From NCBI RefSeq assembly GCF_002845985.1, contig NZ_PDFK01000006.1, positions 1-64,000 of the forward strand: a stretch of 64,000 nt of DNA, written 5' to 3'. The notes under the pieces are model-generated. The model saw only the letters and a program-made list of their open reading frames with translations, was not told the DNA's origin and ran no database searches. The translations under genes and the position numbers were made by a program. Every line of letters starts with the position of its first letter. The stretch's first letter is position 1. This DNA is from Lysinibacillus fusiformis. Lineage in GTDB: Bacteria > Bacillota > Bacilli > Bacillales_A > Planococcaceae. This document shows positions 25,329 through 33,426 of this stretch, piece by piece.

Positions 25329-26123
25329 ATGGCAGTTGTGCCAACAGATAAGTGGTTAGATGAATTTGTTTATGCCAGAAAATCCACAAAAAAAGATGAG
25401 TTACATAGTTTGCAATGCTCCATTCTTTGTGATCATTTAGTCGAATTATTTCAAGATGGCTTGTCAGAAGAAATACACTATTCTTTACAGCAACAGGGAC
25501 TTTTTCTACCAGATGAGACAGTCGATGTAGAGCATTTAAAGCAGCATAATGTGTGGGATTGCGTACAGCAAGAATTTATATACTTGCAAAAGAAATGGAA
25601 TGGTCCGACTATACCGATTTATATTTTCCCAATTACCCAACAGCAAACGATGACCAATAAAAACGGTGTGGCTTATCCTCAGGCTCTTTTTTTATTTATT
25701 GGAGAAGTAGAGACACAGGAACTGCAAGCATTGTTCGCACATGAATATAATCATGTCTGCCGTTTACACAATTTAAAAAAATCCCTCGATGAGATGACTT
25801 TGTTGGATGCTCTTATTTTAGAGGGCTTAGCAGAAAGTGCAGTGAAAGATTTATACGGAGAAAAGTGGCTTGCACCATGGTTAAAAAAATATTCAGCTAC
25901 AGAGCTTTTAGTTTTATGGAAAAGTCATTTTTTGCAGAATTTACAGGTTGAAGGAGTAGAAAAGCATAGGCCGTTTTTATACGGTGGTGAGCTGCCACCT
26001 TGGATAGGCTACTGTATAGGCTATAAAATTGTTCAGTCGTATAGGAAGAAGCATTCATCCCGACATCTCCTATTTACGTCAAGCAAAGATATACTTGCTG
26101 GTTCAGATTTTCCGCTACAATAG
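25329..26123 (+). CDS. DUF2268 putative zinc protease (YjaZ-like)
   Basis: This 264-residue protein has the DUF2268 zincin-like motif HEYNHVCRLHN with downstream ILEGLAESAVKDLYGEKW providing the third ligand-type Glu. B. subtilis YjaZ is a relative. No signal peptide is visible. ATG 25329 follows AGAGGTGATGAC, while an ATG at 25308 in frame has a worse context. The DNA glycosylase gene follows after 18 bp and is probably cotranscribed. Activity is unproven. Confidence 0.82.
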   Translation: MAVVPTDKWLDEFVYARKSTKKDELHSLQCSILCDHLVELFQDGLSEEIHYSLQQQGLFLPDETVDVEHLKQHNVWDCVQQEFIYLQKKWNGPTIPIYIFPITQQQTMTNKNGVAYPQALFLFIGEVETQELQALFAHEYNHVCRLHNLKKSLDEMTLLDALILEGLAESAVKDLYGEKWLAPWLKKYSATELLVLWKSHFLQNLQVEGVEKHRPFLYGGELPPWIGYCIGYKIVQSYRKKHSSRHLLFTSSKDILAGSDFPLQ

Positions 26124-26141
26124 AGGAAAGGAGTGATTGTT

Positions 26142-26654
26142 GTGTCCAGTGAAATAAAAAATGTATTATTACCAGTCGTAGATTCAGCAACAAAGGTGCT
26201 CATTGTAGGCTCAATGCCAGGAAAGCAATCATTAGAAAAGCAACAGTATTATGGCAATCCACGCAATCACTTTTGGCCCATTATGAGTGAGCTGTTAGAG
26301 ACGGAGGTTCCTGACGATTATGTAAAGAGAATCGCATTGTTAAAACACAATGCAATCGGTCTTTGGGACACGATTGAAACTTGTGAGCGTGAAGGAAGCT
26401 TAGACGCAGCAATTCGCAATGAAAAACCAAATGATTTTCAAACCTTATTTGAAGAATATCCTAATATCCAGTTAGTACTCTTTAATGGAGCGAAAGCATT
26501 TGAGGTTTTTAAAAAGCATATAGGTCTAGAGCTTTTAGAAGAACGAGCTTATAAAAAAATGCCATCAACCAGTCCGATCCCAGGAAAAAATATAAAATCT
26601 TTTGCTGAAAAGCTAGAGGACTGGCGGATTATTCAATCCTATTTATCCTCTTAA
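26142..26654 (+). CDS. DNA-deoxyinosine/uracil glycosylase (UDG superfamily)
   Basis: This 170-residue enzyme has UDG-fold motifs: VLIVGSMPGKQSLEKQQYYGNPRNHFWPIM (motif 1, glycosylase water site) and KMPSTSPIPGK (motif 2). The GSMPG...YYGNPRNHFW form is typical of the hypoxanthine-DNA glycosylase group (family 6), which removes deoxyinosine in base excision repair. Start GTG 26142 fits AAAGGAG. GTG 26133 overlaps that site. It lies downstream of the DUF2268 gene in the same direction. Confidence 0.85.
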   Translation: MSSEIKNVLLPVVDSATKVLIVGSMPGKQSLEKQQYYGNPRNHFWPIMSELLETEVPDDYVKRIALLKHNAIGLWDTIETCEREGSLDAAIRNEKPNDFQTLFEEYPNIQLVLFNGAKAFEVFKKHIGLELLEERAYKKMPSTSPIPGKNIKSFAEKLEDWRIIQSYLSS

Positions 26655-26667
26655 GTCAGAGGTAGAA

Positions 26668-27462
26668 TTAGCGTGATGAAATGGTTGTCTTTGTGTGAAT
26701 AGCATTTCTTGTGCTTTTAAACCATTGATAAAAAAGGATATAAACAAGGATGATTTCAATTGCATCGCCACCATAGTACATGATCTTGGCACCTAGCTCT
26801 GCCTGTGTGACAGGGACATGCTGAGGAGGATTTGCATAAATATATTTTGCCAATATAGAATGAGCTGCTAGTGCTACTACTAATATAAGTGATCGAAAGA
26901 CATAAGGGTATGGATGGGGTGTAGGATCAATATAAATAAAGGCAATGGTAAACACATAGCCTGCTAGAAAAATGTGAAGGTGAATGAAAATATATAGAAG
27001 TATATGTTCATGCATAAGATTGAAAAGTGATGTCGTATAGAGTAACCATAAGCCACCTACATTTAAAATAGACGCATTAATTGGGTGAGAAATAAAACGA
27101 ACATAAGGATTCCTCATTGTACGAGAAAGAGTACGAGCCGTATTCACTGATAATGTCCTTAAAAGGAGTGCCATGGGAGCTGCTAATGCCATAAGTAGGG
27201 GGGCAAGCATGCCAAGCAATAGATGCCCTATCATATGTGCTGCGAAGTGGACATGACTAAGAGAAGCCAATGGACCGATTAGTGTCACGATGGCACTTAC
27301 ATTTCCCACAAGCCAACAGATAGTACGAAAATGCGGCCATTGTTTTTTATGTTGATTCGAAACAATGACAGCTACGATATAAAAAATAATGGCTATAAAA
27401 AATGGTAAAGCTATTAGTAGCTGTACTATAATGGGAAAGCTTTGAGCATGAGCAGAATGCAA
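26668..27462 (-). CDS. CtaG-family cytochrome c oxidase assembly factor
   Basis: This 265-residue protein has about seven helices and the caa3-type CtaG signatures SHVHFAAHMIGHLLLGMLAPLLMALAAP and FIHLHIFLAGYVFTIAFIYIDP. His-rich pairs within helices fit copper handling for CuA/CuB assembly. TTG 27462 follows AGGAGG, 13 bp after the stop of the DUF2243 gene; a longer start at 27525 would overlap that gene. The two are an operon, as in other Bacillales. It is not next to cta oxidase genes here, so it may be a second copy. Confidence 0.85.
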   Translation of the reverse strand: MHSAHAQSFPIIVQLLIALPFFIAIIFYIVAVIVSNQHKKQWPHFRTICWLVGNVSAIVTLIGPLASLSHVHFAAHMIGHLLLGMLAPLLMALAAPMALLLRTLSVNTARTLSRTMRNPYVRFISHPINASILNVGGLWLLYTTSLFNLMHEHILLYIFIHLHIFLAGYVFTIAFIYIDPTPHPYPYVFRSLILVVALAAHSILAKYIYANPPQHVPVTQAELGAKIMYYGGDAIEIILVYILFYQWFKSTRNAIHTKTTISSR

Positions 27463-27475
27463 AACGGGCAACCTC

Positions 27476-27964
27476 CTAACGTCCCTTTTGATTGGTTTGG
27501 AGTAACAAGACCACACCAATAACAATTAATAGAGCCGCTAATATGTTCCAAATCACATCATATGGGAGAATATCAACATGATAACGAATTTGATGCAGTT
27601 TCATGAATTTATGTTGAATAATCCCGTCGTATAATTGAAATATGCCAGCTCCTAGAAAAATACCACCAAGCCATCTTTTTAGCCAAAATCCATGCTTTCT
27701 ATGTAGGTCAGCCAATAAAAAAGCAGAACCAATCGTCGCGAAAAAGCTGAATGCATGAAATAAACCATCTGACACTAACCCAATAGCAGCTGTAGATTTA
27801 TCATAAAAATGATGCCAATGTAATAATTGATGGAAAATGACCTCATCTATAAATGCCACAACCCCAAGGCCGAATAATATGCCTGTCCACATATTACGTT
27901 GTTTATATTGAAAGCGGTTTTCGTGTTTATGATTTTGTTCCTCGTACATCTTTGTCATACCCAA
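27476..27964 (-). CDS. DUF2243 membrane protein
   Basis: This 162-residue protein has four helices and DUF2243 marks: GILFGLGVVAFIDEVIFHQLLHWHHFY and LVSDGLFHAFSFFATIGSAFLL, then YDGIIQHKFMKLHQIRYHV. The His-rich helices suggest metal binding. The family usually accompanies CtaG-like proteins, as here (13 bp downstream). TTG 27964 after GAGGTGAT gives best spacing; ATG 27958 is alternative. Confidence 0.85.
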   Translation of the reverse strand: MGMTKMYEEQNHKHENRFQYKQRNMWTGILFGLGVVAFIDEVIFHQLLHWHHFYDKSTAAIGLVSDGLFHAFSFFATIGSAFLLADLHRKHGFWLKRWLGGIFLGAGIFQLYDGIIQHKFMKLHQIRYHVDILPYDVIWNILAALLIVIGVVLLLQTNQKGR

Positions 27965-28023
27965 TCATATCACCTCAAGCTGAATTTCTTTTAGTCTACC
28001 CATGAGGTGAGCACTTAAACAAA

Positions 28024-28059
28024 ATCCCCCACAAAAACAGTAGTGTTTTTGTGGGGGAT
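28024..28059. terminator. Strong terminator after the GH114 gene
   Basis: ATCCCCCACAAAAAC (28024-28038) and GTTTTTGTGGGGGAT (28045-28059) form a perfect 15-bp stem. It lies just past the stop of the leftward GH114 gene and may also separate it from the DUF2243 gene. Confidence 0.85.
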
Positions 28060-28063
28060 ATCG

Positions 28064-28921
28064 TCACTGCCAGGTGTTATAGTATGAACCAGCAGGGCTA
28101 TAAAAGAATTTAAAATCAAACTTCTCAGCTAATGCACGACTTTTTGTTGCATCTTCAAAACTAATTGCCATAACCTGTGTACCAAATTCATCTCGTATAT
28201 GGACGAGTTTTTGCATCATATCGAGTGACCATTCGTCTTTTCCTACCACTGGGTAAGAAAAGTCTTCCCACATAATAAAGTCAACATAGGGTGCTGTATA
28301 ATCAGCTAGTGTTTGAAACCCCCAATTCTGAGCAACAGATAGTTCAGGATTGTGTTTTTTAATTTGTTGGAGAAATGATAACATGGCTTCATTTTGCCAT
28401 GTTTGCTCGTCTTGGGGTAAATAAGAATTAATATTACCAACCGTATCTAAAAACACACCGTCTAAGCCTTTCTGTACAATTTGCTTCTGGATTTCCGTTA
28501 GTAAAAGTTCTTGATAATGACTCGAAGTCATATCCATTAAATAGGAATCCCATTCAGCAAAATACACTTTTTCACCTTGTTTATTTCGATAAAAGTCTTC
28601 TTCGTTTAATTGATGGTAGAGGGCTTTGTTCCATTTATCTGCCTCCATTGCATTAATATAGCCATACACTAAAGTACCGCTTTTTTGGGCACTGTCAATA
28701 TACTTCTGCTGCATTTCAATAGGTTCTACAATCACTAGATCAAGCTTAGTCATGTCCTTACCAATGGCAGCATTGCCTTTATCTAAGTAGTATTTGTAAT
28801 CTTTCACGTCAGCAATTTTTGCTTGGATACTAGTGGAAGAAGATACTGGATTTTGAGCAAGTAGCAACCACATACTTCCTGCGATAAGAATGGCTAGTAA
28901 GAGTAACAGTAATTTTCTCAT
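28064..28921 (-). CDS. GH114-family endo-alpha-1,4-polygalactosaminidase, secreted or anchored
   Basis: This 285-residue protein has an N-terminal signal/anchor helix (about 3-23) and a TIM-barrel of the TM1410/GH114 type. Diagnostic segments are KLDLVIVEPIEM, GYINAMEADKW, AEWDSYLMDMTSSHYQELLL, LDGVFLDTVGN and SVAQNWGFQTL. Family enzymes cut galactosamine-containing polysaccharides of biofilms or capsules. ATG 28921 follows AAAAGGAG; an in-frame start at 28960 would only extend the signal. It is monocistronic. Confidence 0.85.
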   Translation of the reverse strand: MRKLLLLLLAILIAGSMWLLLAQNPVSSSTSIQAKIADVKDYKYYLDKGNAAIGKDMTKLDLVIVEPIEMQQKYIDSAQKSGTLVYGYINAMEADKWNKALYHQLNEEDFYRNKQGEKVYFAEWDSYLMDMTSSHYQELLLTEIQKQIVQKGLDGVFLDTVGNINSYLPQDEQTWQNEAMLSFLQQIKKHNPELSVAQNWGFQTLADYTAPYVDFIMWEDFSYPVVGKDEWSLDMMQKLVHIRDEFGTQVMAISFEDATKSRALAEKFDFKFFYSPAGSYYNTWQ

Positions 28922-29053
28922 AAGGACTCCTTTTAGAAAAATATCCCTTTCATTATACATTAATAGGTAACGGATTACCTTCGATAGATGGGCAATGGCT
29001 CAACGGTTAATCGCCCTTTTACATATATTGAGTAATGTAAAAGGAGGGTTTGT

Positions 29054-29416
29054 GTGTACAATAATCCATTTAGAGAAGATAATTTTAGAAGACCTGGCTG
29101 GGGAGATTATGATGATTTTGAAACAACGTCATTTGGGCCAACTCATTTCGGACCTCCTCCGGCAGGACAAATGCCCATGAGCACACCACCAGGTTTTTCG
29201 CCACCGATTCCTGCATGGCGAGTAGGATCAAGTGGTATACGTTCTTGTTTGTTTAGAAATACGTATATTTGGATGAACACTGGTCGGAGTTTTTGGTTTT
29301 TCCCAACTGCTATAGGAAGGGAAATCATTGCGGGTTTCCGCTGGAGCCGCAGATATGGCTGGTATTTCCGTACCATTTCAAGAAATCAAATTCGCTCCTA
29401 TGAATGTTTTAGATAA
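29054..29416 (+). CDS. Proline/glycine-rich protein with conserved Trp/Arg C-terminal domain
   Basis: This 120-residue protein starts with a Pro/Gly-rich segment (FGPPPAGQMPMSTPPGFSPP) and ends in a conserved-looking block SCLFRNTYIWMNTGRSFWFF and GFRWSRRYGWYFRTIS. I recall Bacillus proteins with the same RNTYIWLNNG...FWF...GFRW tail, often mislabelled transporter. No signal or membrane helix is present. GTG 29054 follows AAGGAGGG. It may be a spore or surface protein, but function is unknown. Confidence 0.75.
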   Translation: MYNNPFREDNFRRPGWGDYDDFETTSFGPTHFGPPPAGQMPMSTPPGFSPPIPAWRVGSSGIRSCLFRNTYIWMNTGRSFWFFPTAIGREIIAGFRWSRRYGWYFRTISRNQIRSYECFR

Positions 29417-29417
29417 A

Positions 29418-29447
29418 CCTACTCTAGAGTAGAGATTTTTATTTTTT
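29418..29447 (+). terminator. Short palindrome with T-run
   Basis: CTACTCTAGAGTAG is a 14-bp palindrome just past the stop at 29416, followed by ATTTTTATTTTTT. It probably ends the Pro-rich protein gene. Confidence 0.6.
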
Positions 29448-29463
29448 AATAAAAGGTGTTACA

Positions 29464-29502
29464 ATGACGGTAACTAAAAATGAAGGGAAGATGGGTGGCT
29501 AA
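29464..29502 (+). CDS. Candidate leader peptide of the ABC-F attenuator (12 codons)
   Basis: ATG 29464 follows AAAAGGTG at five bases and encodes MTVTKNEGKMGG, ending at TAA 29500-29502. Codons 8-12 lie in the 5-prime arm of a long stem. An extended -10 motif (TGTTACAAT, 29457-29465) overlaps its start; if that is the promoter, a shorter ORF would be the true leader peptide: MKGRWVANE at 29480-29509, or the three-codon MGG (29491) or MNN (29502). Confidence 0.45.
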   Translation: MTVTKNEGKMGG

Positions 29503-29699
29503 TGAATAACTAATCTTATTTTTTGCACATGAAATTTATATTTCACGAAAAACAAAAATAGGATTAGTCTGCCCATTTTCCATAATAATAGCTAAATATT
29601 GGCCCATAGTTGCTAATATTTAGCTCATCCAAAACTTGCTTTTGGAGTGATAAATATAGCTATTACAATAGCTTATTTGTGCATGATATTGTAGCGACT

Positions 29700-29732
29700 A
29701 ATCCTTCCAAAATAATTGGAGGGATTTTTTTT
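29700..29732 (+). terminator. Attenuator terminator before the ABC-F gene
   Basis: AATCCTTCCAA (29700-29710) and TTGGAGGGATT (29716-29726) form an 11-bp stem with one wobble and a 5-base loop, followed by eight T. The right arm TTGGAGGGA can instead pair with TCCCTCCAA at 29734-29742, giving a third structure near the ribosome binding site. Confidence 0.85.
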
Positions 29733-29760
29733 GTCCCTCCAACTGGAGAGGGTGGATAGT

Positions 29761-31392
29761 ATGAAGGAACTTTTAAAATTACAGGATGTACGTTATGAAA
29801 TAAAGGATACTTTACTATTTGAACATGTGACAGGCACCGTAAAACAAGGTGAGGTTATCGGCATTATTGGAAGAAATGGTGCTGGGAAATCGACATTGTT
29901 ACAGTTGATTCAAGGTGCATTATTGCCAACTGCGGGAGTAATACAAGGGTTATCAGCTGTAAAAATCACAATCGTTGAACAGGAGCTAGCTCATTTTGAC
30001 AAACCAGCAATATCTGCAAGAGAGGCTGATTTGCTGGCAAAATGGCAGGTACCCAATAGATCATTTGCAGCTTTAAGCGGTGGAGAGAAACTTAAAATGC
30101 GTCTTGCAGAAGGTTTTGCTCAGAATGCTCAAATTCTATTGCTTGATGAACCGACGAATCATTTAGATGAGCAAAGTACCGCTTTTCTTATAAAACAAGT
30201 ACAAAACTATAAGGGAACGATTATTGTGGTCTCACATGACCGTTATTTTTTAGATAGGGTTGCTACAAAAATTTGGTCTATTGAGGAACAGAGCTTAATT
30301 GAACATTATGGCAATTATACAAGCTATATGGCTGAAAGAGAGCACCGAAGATTGACGCAGCAACGTGCCTATGAGAAACAGCAAAAAAACATTGATCGGA
30401 TTGAGGCCCAAATGCAGGAACTCACATCTTGGTCACAAAAGGGTCATGCACAGTCAACAAAACTAGAAGGCTTTAAGGAGTATCATCGTGTGAAGGCAAA
30501 GCGGCTAGACGCACAAGTGAAATCTAAGAAGAGGCGATTAGAGGCAGAGCTTGCGAAGGCAAGGGTGGAAGCGGTGGAGCCTGAAGCAGACATTCGTTTT
30601 TCTTTAAACACGAATCAACGTGTTGGCAAGCGATTATTGGAGAGCAAGCATTTATCTTTATCTTTTGGTGATCGTACGTTATTGAAAGATGTCAGCATCA
30701 CTGCTCAATTTGGAGATAAAATTGCTATTACAGGAAAGAATGGTAGCGGAAAAACAAGCTTTTTAAAAGTTCTTTTAGGGAAGCTAGAAGCTGAGGGAGA
30801 GGTGTGGCTATCCCCTGCAGCAACCATAGGTTATTTAACACAGGAAGTATTTGATTTACCACTAGATCAGACACCAGAGCAATATTTTTATCAAGAAACA
30901 TTTGAAGAGCGTGGGAAAGTCCGCAATCTGATGAAGAATCTAGGATTTACACCAACACATTGGACATCTGCTATAGGCAAGATGAGCATGGGCGAGCGTG
31001 TCAAGTGTAAACTGATGGCTTATATTTTAGAGGACAAAAACGTTCTTCTTTTAGATGAACCAACGAATCATCTTGACCTACCTTCGCGTGAACAGTTAGA
31101 GCGAACACTTGCGCAATATAATGGGACATTACTTGTCGTCTCTCATGATCGATACTTTCTAGAAAAAGTAACGAATAGCGTTTGGGAGATTGACAATCAG
31201 CACATCAAGAAAAAATGGAGAAAAGATGCTCCGAAGCAAGTAGACGACACAGTCGCACTTCGTTTAAAGCTTGAAACAGAACGACAAGAGATATTAGGTA
31301 AACTGAGCTTTTTGACAGCTAAGGATAAGGATTACCCAATGCTTGACCAAAAGTTTAACGAGCTGACGAAGCAAATCAATGAGCTTAAATAG
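29761..31392 (+). CDS. vmlR: VmlR-type ABC-F ribosome protection ATPase
   Basis: This 543-residue protein closely resembles B. subtilis VmlR (memory comparison, about the same length). It has two ABC domains without membrane helices: first Walker A GRNGAGKST, signature LSGGEKLKMRLAEG, Walker B LLLDEPTNHLDE; second GKNGSGKTS, SMGERVKCKLM, LLLDEPTNHLDLPS. They are joined by a charged linker (about 195-270) that in this family enters the ribosome. VmlR-type proteins displace lincosamides, streptogramin A and pleuromutilins from the peptidyl transferase centre. ATG 29761 follows GGAGAGGGTGG. An upstream attenuator controls it. Confidence 0.92.
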   Translation: MKELLKLQDVRYEIKDTLLFEHVTGTVKQGEVIGIIGRNGAGKSTLLQLIQGALLPTAGVIQGLSAVKITIVEQELAHFDKPAISAREADLLAKWQVPNRSFAALSGGEKLKMRLAEGFAQNAQILLLDEPTNHLDEQSTAFLIKQVQNYKGTIIVVSHDRYFLDRVATKIWSIEEQSLIEHYGNYTSYMAEREHRRLTQQRAYEKQQKNIDRIEAQMQELTSWSQKGHAQSTKLEGFKEYHRVKAKRLDAQVKSKKRRLEAELAKARVEAVEPEADIRFSLNTNQRVGKRLLESKHLSLSFGDRTLLKDVSITAQFGDKIAITGKNGSGKTSFLKVLLGKLEAEGEVWLSPAATIGYLTQEVFDLPLDQTPEQYFYQETFEERGKVRNLMKNLGFTPTHWTSAIGKMSMGERVKCKLMAYILEDKNVLLLDEPTNHLDLPSREQLERTLAQYNGTLLVVSHDRYFLEKVTNSVWEIDNQHIKKKWRKDAPKQVDDTVALRLKLETERQEILGKLSFLTAKDKDYPMLDQKFNELTKQINELK

Positions 31393-31465
31393 CTAAGCGT
31401 TTAAATAAACTGTTGCCAGGGAAAAATATGGATTATAGGTAAACTGGTAAATGGAGGTTTAAGCG

Positions 31466-32221
31466 ATGAAAAAAATAATATTTCTCTTTTTGTTGTTAAG
31501 TATGACTATAGCAGGTGCTTGTGCTGATCAAGCTACTAATCATCAAGCACATGACAATAAGAACGATACATCTGTAAGACAATCTAATACTGATACATCG
31601 ATGACACAGACTGAGGCTCTTCAACAAATAAAGGAGCAAATACATGTGAATGTACCAATAAAAATGCCAACCGCTTTACCCATTGCTAAAGGAAGCTTTT
31701 TAACAGCTACAACAAGGACTGATGATGACCTAGTTGAAATTATCTTTTATGAAAGCAAAGAGAATATGCCAATTAATGATATTCGATTAAAGAATTCAGC
31801 GACTGTCATTGGAAGATTGTTGGTCAAACAATATAAAAGCGCAGAAGGGGCAAGCACACAGATTGCATTTGATAACTTTAGTCAAAATGGTGGGCAAGAA
31901 ATTGACCTTGGGTATAATATAAAAGGTTATCAAGATGCGGGTGCTGGCTCATTATGGACTGGTTGGAATGAGGGACGATGGTCCATTGCCTCGCATACAC
32001 GAACTGATAATCCTGAAGCAGGAGTAAAACTTGCTAAGCAGGCAGTAGAATATTTAGAGAGTCATATGCTGCCTATTCCTAAGCAATATGGCATGGCTCA
32101 GCTGGATGTTTATCAATCAGGCAATTTAATCGTGTGGCAGGATGAAAAGCTTGTCTACACACTCGATTCGATCAAAGATCCTTTAAAAGCATTGGAAATA
32201 GCCACTGCCTTTTATCCATAA
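31466..32221 (+). CDS. Hypothetical lipoprotein
   Basis: This 251-residue protein has a lipoprotein signal (MTIAGACAD, Cys about 20), a Thr/Asp/Asn-rich linker to about residue 50, and a globular part with LPIAKGSFLTATTRTDDDLVEIIFYES and GYQDAGAGSLWTGWNEGRWSIASH. The C-terminal region KQYGMAQLDVYQSGNLIVWQDEKLVYTLDS repeats the beta pattern. I do not recognise a named family. A sigma-factor-associated or stress lipoprotein is possible. It has its own site GGAGGTTTAAGCG and ends at a strong terminator. Confidence 0.75.
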   Translation: MKKIIFLFLLLSMTIAGACADQATNHQAHDNKNDTSVRQSNTDTSMTQTEALQQIKEQIHVNVPIKMPTALPIAKGSFLTATTRTDDDLVEIIFYESKENMPINDIRLKNSATVIGRLLVKQYKSAEGASTQIAFDNFSQNGGQEIDLGYNIKGYQDAGAGSLWTGWNEGRWSIASHTRTDNPEAGVKLAKQAVEYLESHMLPIPKQYGMAQLDVYQSGNLIVWQDEKLVYTLDSIKDPLKALEIATAFYP

Positions 32222-32226
32222 TAGTG

Positions 32227-32258
32227 ATCCTAGAGTAATGGTTACTCTAGGATTTTTT
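32227..32258. terminator. Bidirectional terminator
   Basis: ATCCTAGAGTAA and TTACTCTAGGAT form a perfect 12-bp stem with a TGG loop, followed by six T. It also overlaps the end of the convergent SRPBCC gene. Confidence 0.88.
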
Positions 32259-32738
32259 ATAGCTATCCAGCAGTTCTTTGTATTCGTTGAATCGTTGTTG
32301 CCACTCCTCCATTGGAAAGCTATGATGTTCAATGCCATCCAACAAATCTGTTAACAGATCAAGACATATATGCCACCCTGCTAAATCCCTTGAAGTGTGC
32401 TGCGTTAGCTCGTGCAAAGTCTCTGCAAAAAGCAATAATGAGCCATTGTCTGTAGAAGACAATTCAAATCTCACTGAATCTGTTCCCCAATCAAATTCGA
32501 GTACCTTTTTCTCTATATAATCTGTTATAGCTATTTCCTCATAGGTATTTGTTCCATCGTTCATATTAAAACGCATTTTACCATTCTTACGTAGATCAAT
32601 GATTTCAAGATTACTCATCCATTTTTGCAATTTTTCATTGGTAGTAATCACTTCCCAAACGGCGTTTACTGAATGTGGTAACGGTCGTTTGTACTTTACG
32701 ACATGACGATTAGATTGTTTTTCAATAGTTGCTAACAT
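32247..32738 (-). CDS. SRPBCC (AHSA1-like) domain protein
   Basis: This 163-residue protein has the helix-grip START/AHSA1 fold: RPLPHSVNAVWEVITTNEKLQKWMSNLEI, MRFNMNDGTNTYEEIAITDYIEKKVLEFDWG and the closing long helix AGWHICLDLLTDLLDG. These proteins bind small hydrophobic ligands, and function is unassigned. ATG 32738 follows GAGGAGG, and the longer TTG start at 32753 overlaps that site. Confidence 0.85.
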   Translation of the reverse strand: MLATIEKQSNRHVVKYKRPLPHSVNAVWEVITTNEKLQKWMSNLEIIDLRKNGKMRFNMNDGTNTYEEIAITDYIEKKVLEFDWGTDSVRFELSSTDNGSLLLFAETLHELTQHTSRDLAGWHICLDLLTDLLDGIEHHSFPMEEWQQRFNEYKELLDSYKKS

Positions 32739-32857
32739 CAGCTTCCTCCTCAATTCTTCGCCTTTAGAGTTTTATCTTCATTATAGGCTGTTAGAGCAAA
32801 AAATCACACGACAATCATGAAATTTTAGGATAATATTGTTAAAAAAGGGGAGAAATA

Positions 32858-33223
32858 ATGACACATCAACAGGCATTAGAACGTTATATACAAGCAACAA
32901 ATACGCATGATTTTAAAGAAGTAAAGGCAATTTTGCATCCACAAGCGGTTTATTGGTTTTCTGATAAAACATGCACAACTATAGAAGAGATTGAGGCATA
33001 CTTCAAGCATGCGTGGCATGTCATTAAAGAAGAGGTTTACTCGGCTAGTAATGTAAAATGGTTAACAATTGATGAAAAGACGGCTACCTGTCTTTATACA
33101 TATCACTATGAAGGTTATCATAACGAAAAATTTGTATCAGGTAGTGGTAGAGCAACAAATATTTTTACTTGGGTGAACGATGAATGGAAGTTAATTCATG
33201 AACATTTGAGTGGTGCCTATTAA
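32858..33223 (+). CDS. NTF2-like (SnoaL/DUF4440) protein
   Basis: This 121-residue protein has the cone-shaped NTF2-like pattern: ALERYIQATNTHDFKEVKAILHPQAVYWFSD, then FVSGSGRATNIFTWVNDEWKLIHEHLSG. Such proteins serve as small-molecule isomerases or ligand binders. Nothing in the context assigns a substrate. AAAAGGGGAG precedes ATG 32858. Its stop overlaps a decayed permease fragment on the other strand. Confidence 0.82.
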   Translation: MTHQQALERYIQATNTHDFKEVKAILHPQAVYWFSDKTCTTIEEIEAYFKHAWHVIKEEVYSASNVKWLTIDEKTATCLYTYHYEGYHNEKFVSGSGRATNIFTWVNDEWKLIHEHLSGAY

Positions 33224-33390
33224 ATTATTTTCAATGCGACTTGGACAAACAACAATGAAATAATGAGTGTTAGTAGTATTTTAGCTACTTTTAACGGAAT
33301 ATTTGGCAGTGCTAGGAAACCTAACTGGGAGCCAATAAATGCACCTGTACAGCTTCCAAAGATGAGGACACATGTGAGCTGAACAGCCCT
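33220..33390 (-). pseudogene. C-terminal relic of a TauE/SafE (TSUP)-type permease
   Basis: The minus strand reads without stops for about 56 codons and ends at TAA (33222-33220). It contains GAFIGSQLGFLALPNIPLKV followed by a hydrophobic helix, the layout of the last helices of TSUP sulfite/anion permeases (YfcA-like). No start or upstream domain remains, as the region upstream is the nucleotidyltransferase gene. The identification rests on pattern recall. Confidence 0.5.
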
Positions 33391-33426
33391 TATATAACTG
33401 TGGTATATAAATTGGAGGCTAATGAA

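Larger units (their letters stand above)
29464..29732 (+). promoter_or_regulatory. Ribosome-mediated transcription attenuator upstream of the ABC-F gene
   Basis: The leader has a two-part stem: 29486-29498 pairs with 29569-29581, and 29509-29525 with 29553-29568. Two local hairpins follow (GCTAAATATT 29591/AATATTTAGC 29615; AGCTATT 29658/AATAGCT 29667). The right arm AGGATTAGTC (29560-29569) is exactly complementary to GACTAATCCT (29696-29705), which is the 5-prime part of the terminator. So the first stem and this antiterminator are mutually exclusive. A ribosome stalled on the short ORF would free the right arm and prevent termination. B. subtilis vmlR is known to be regulated by attenuation, so this is a plausible counterpart. 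Confidence 0.8.
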
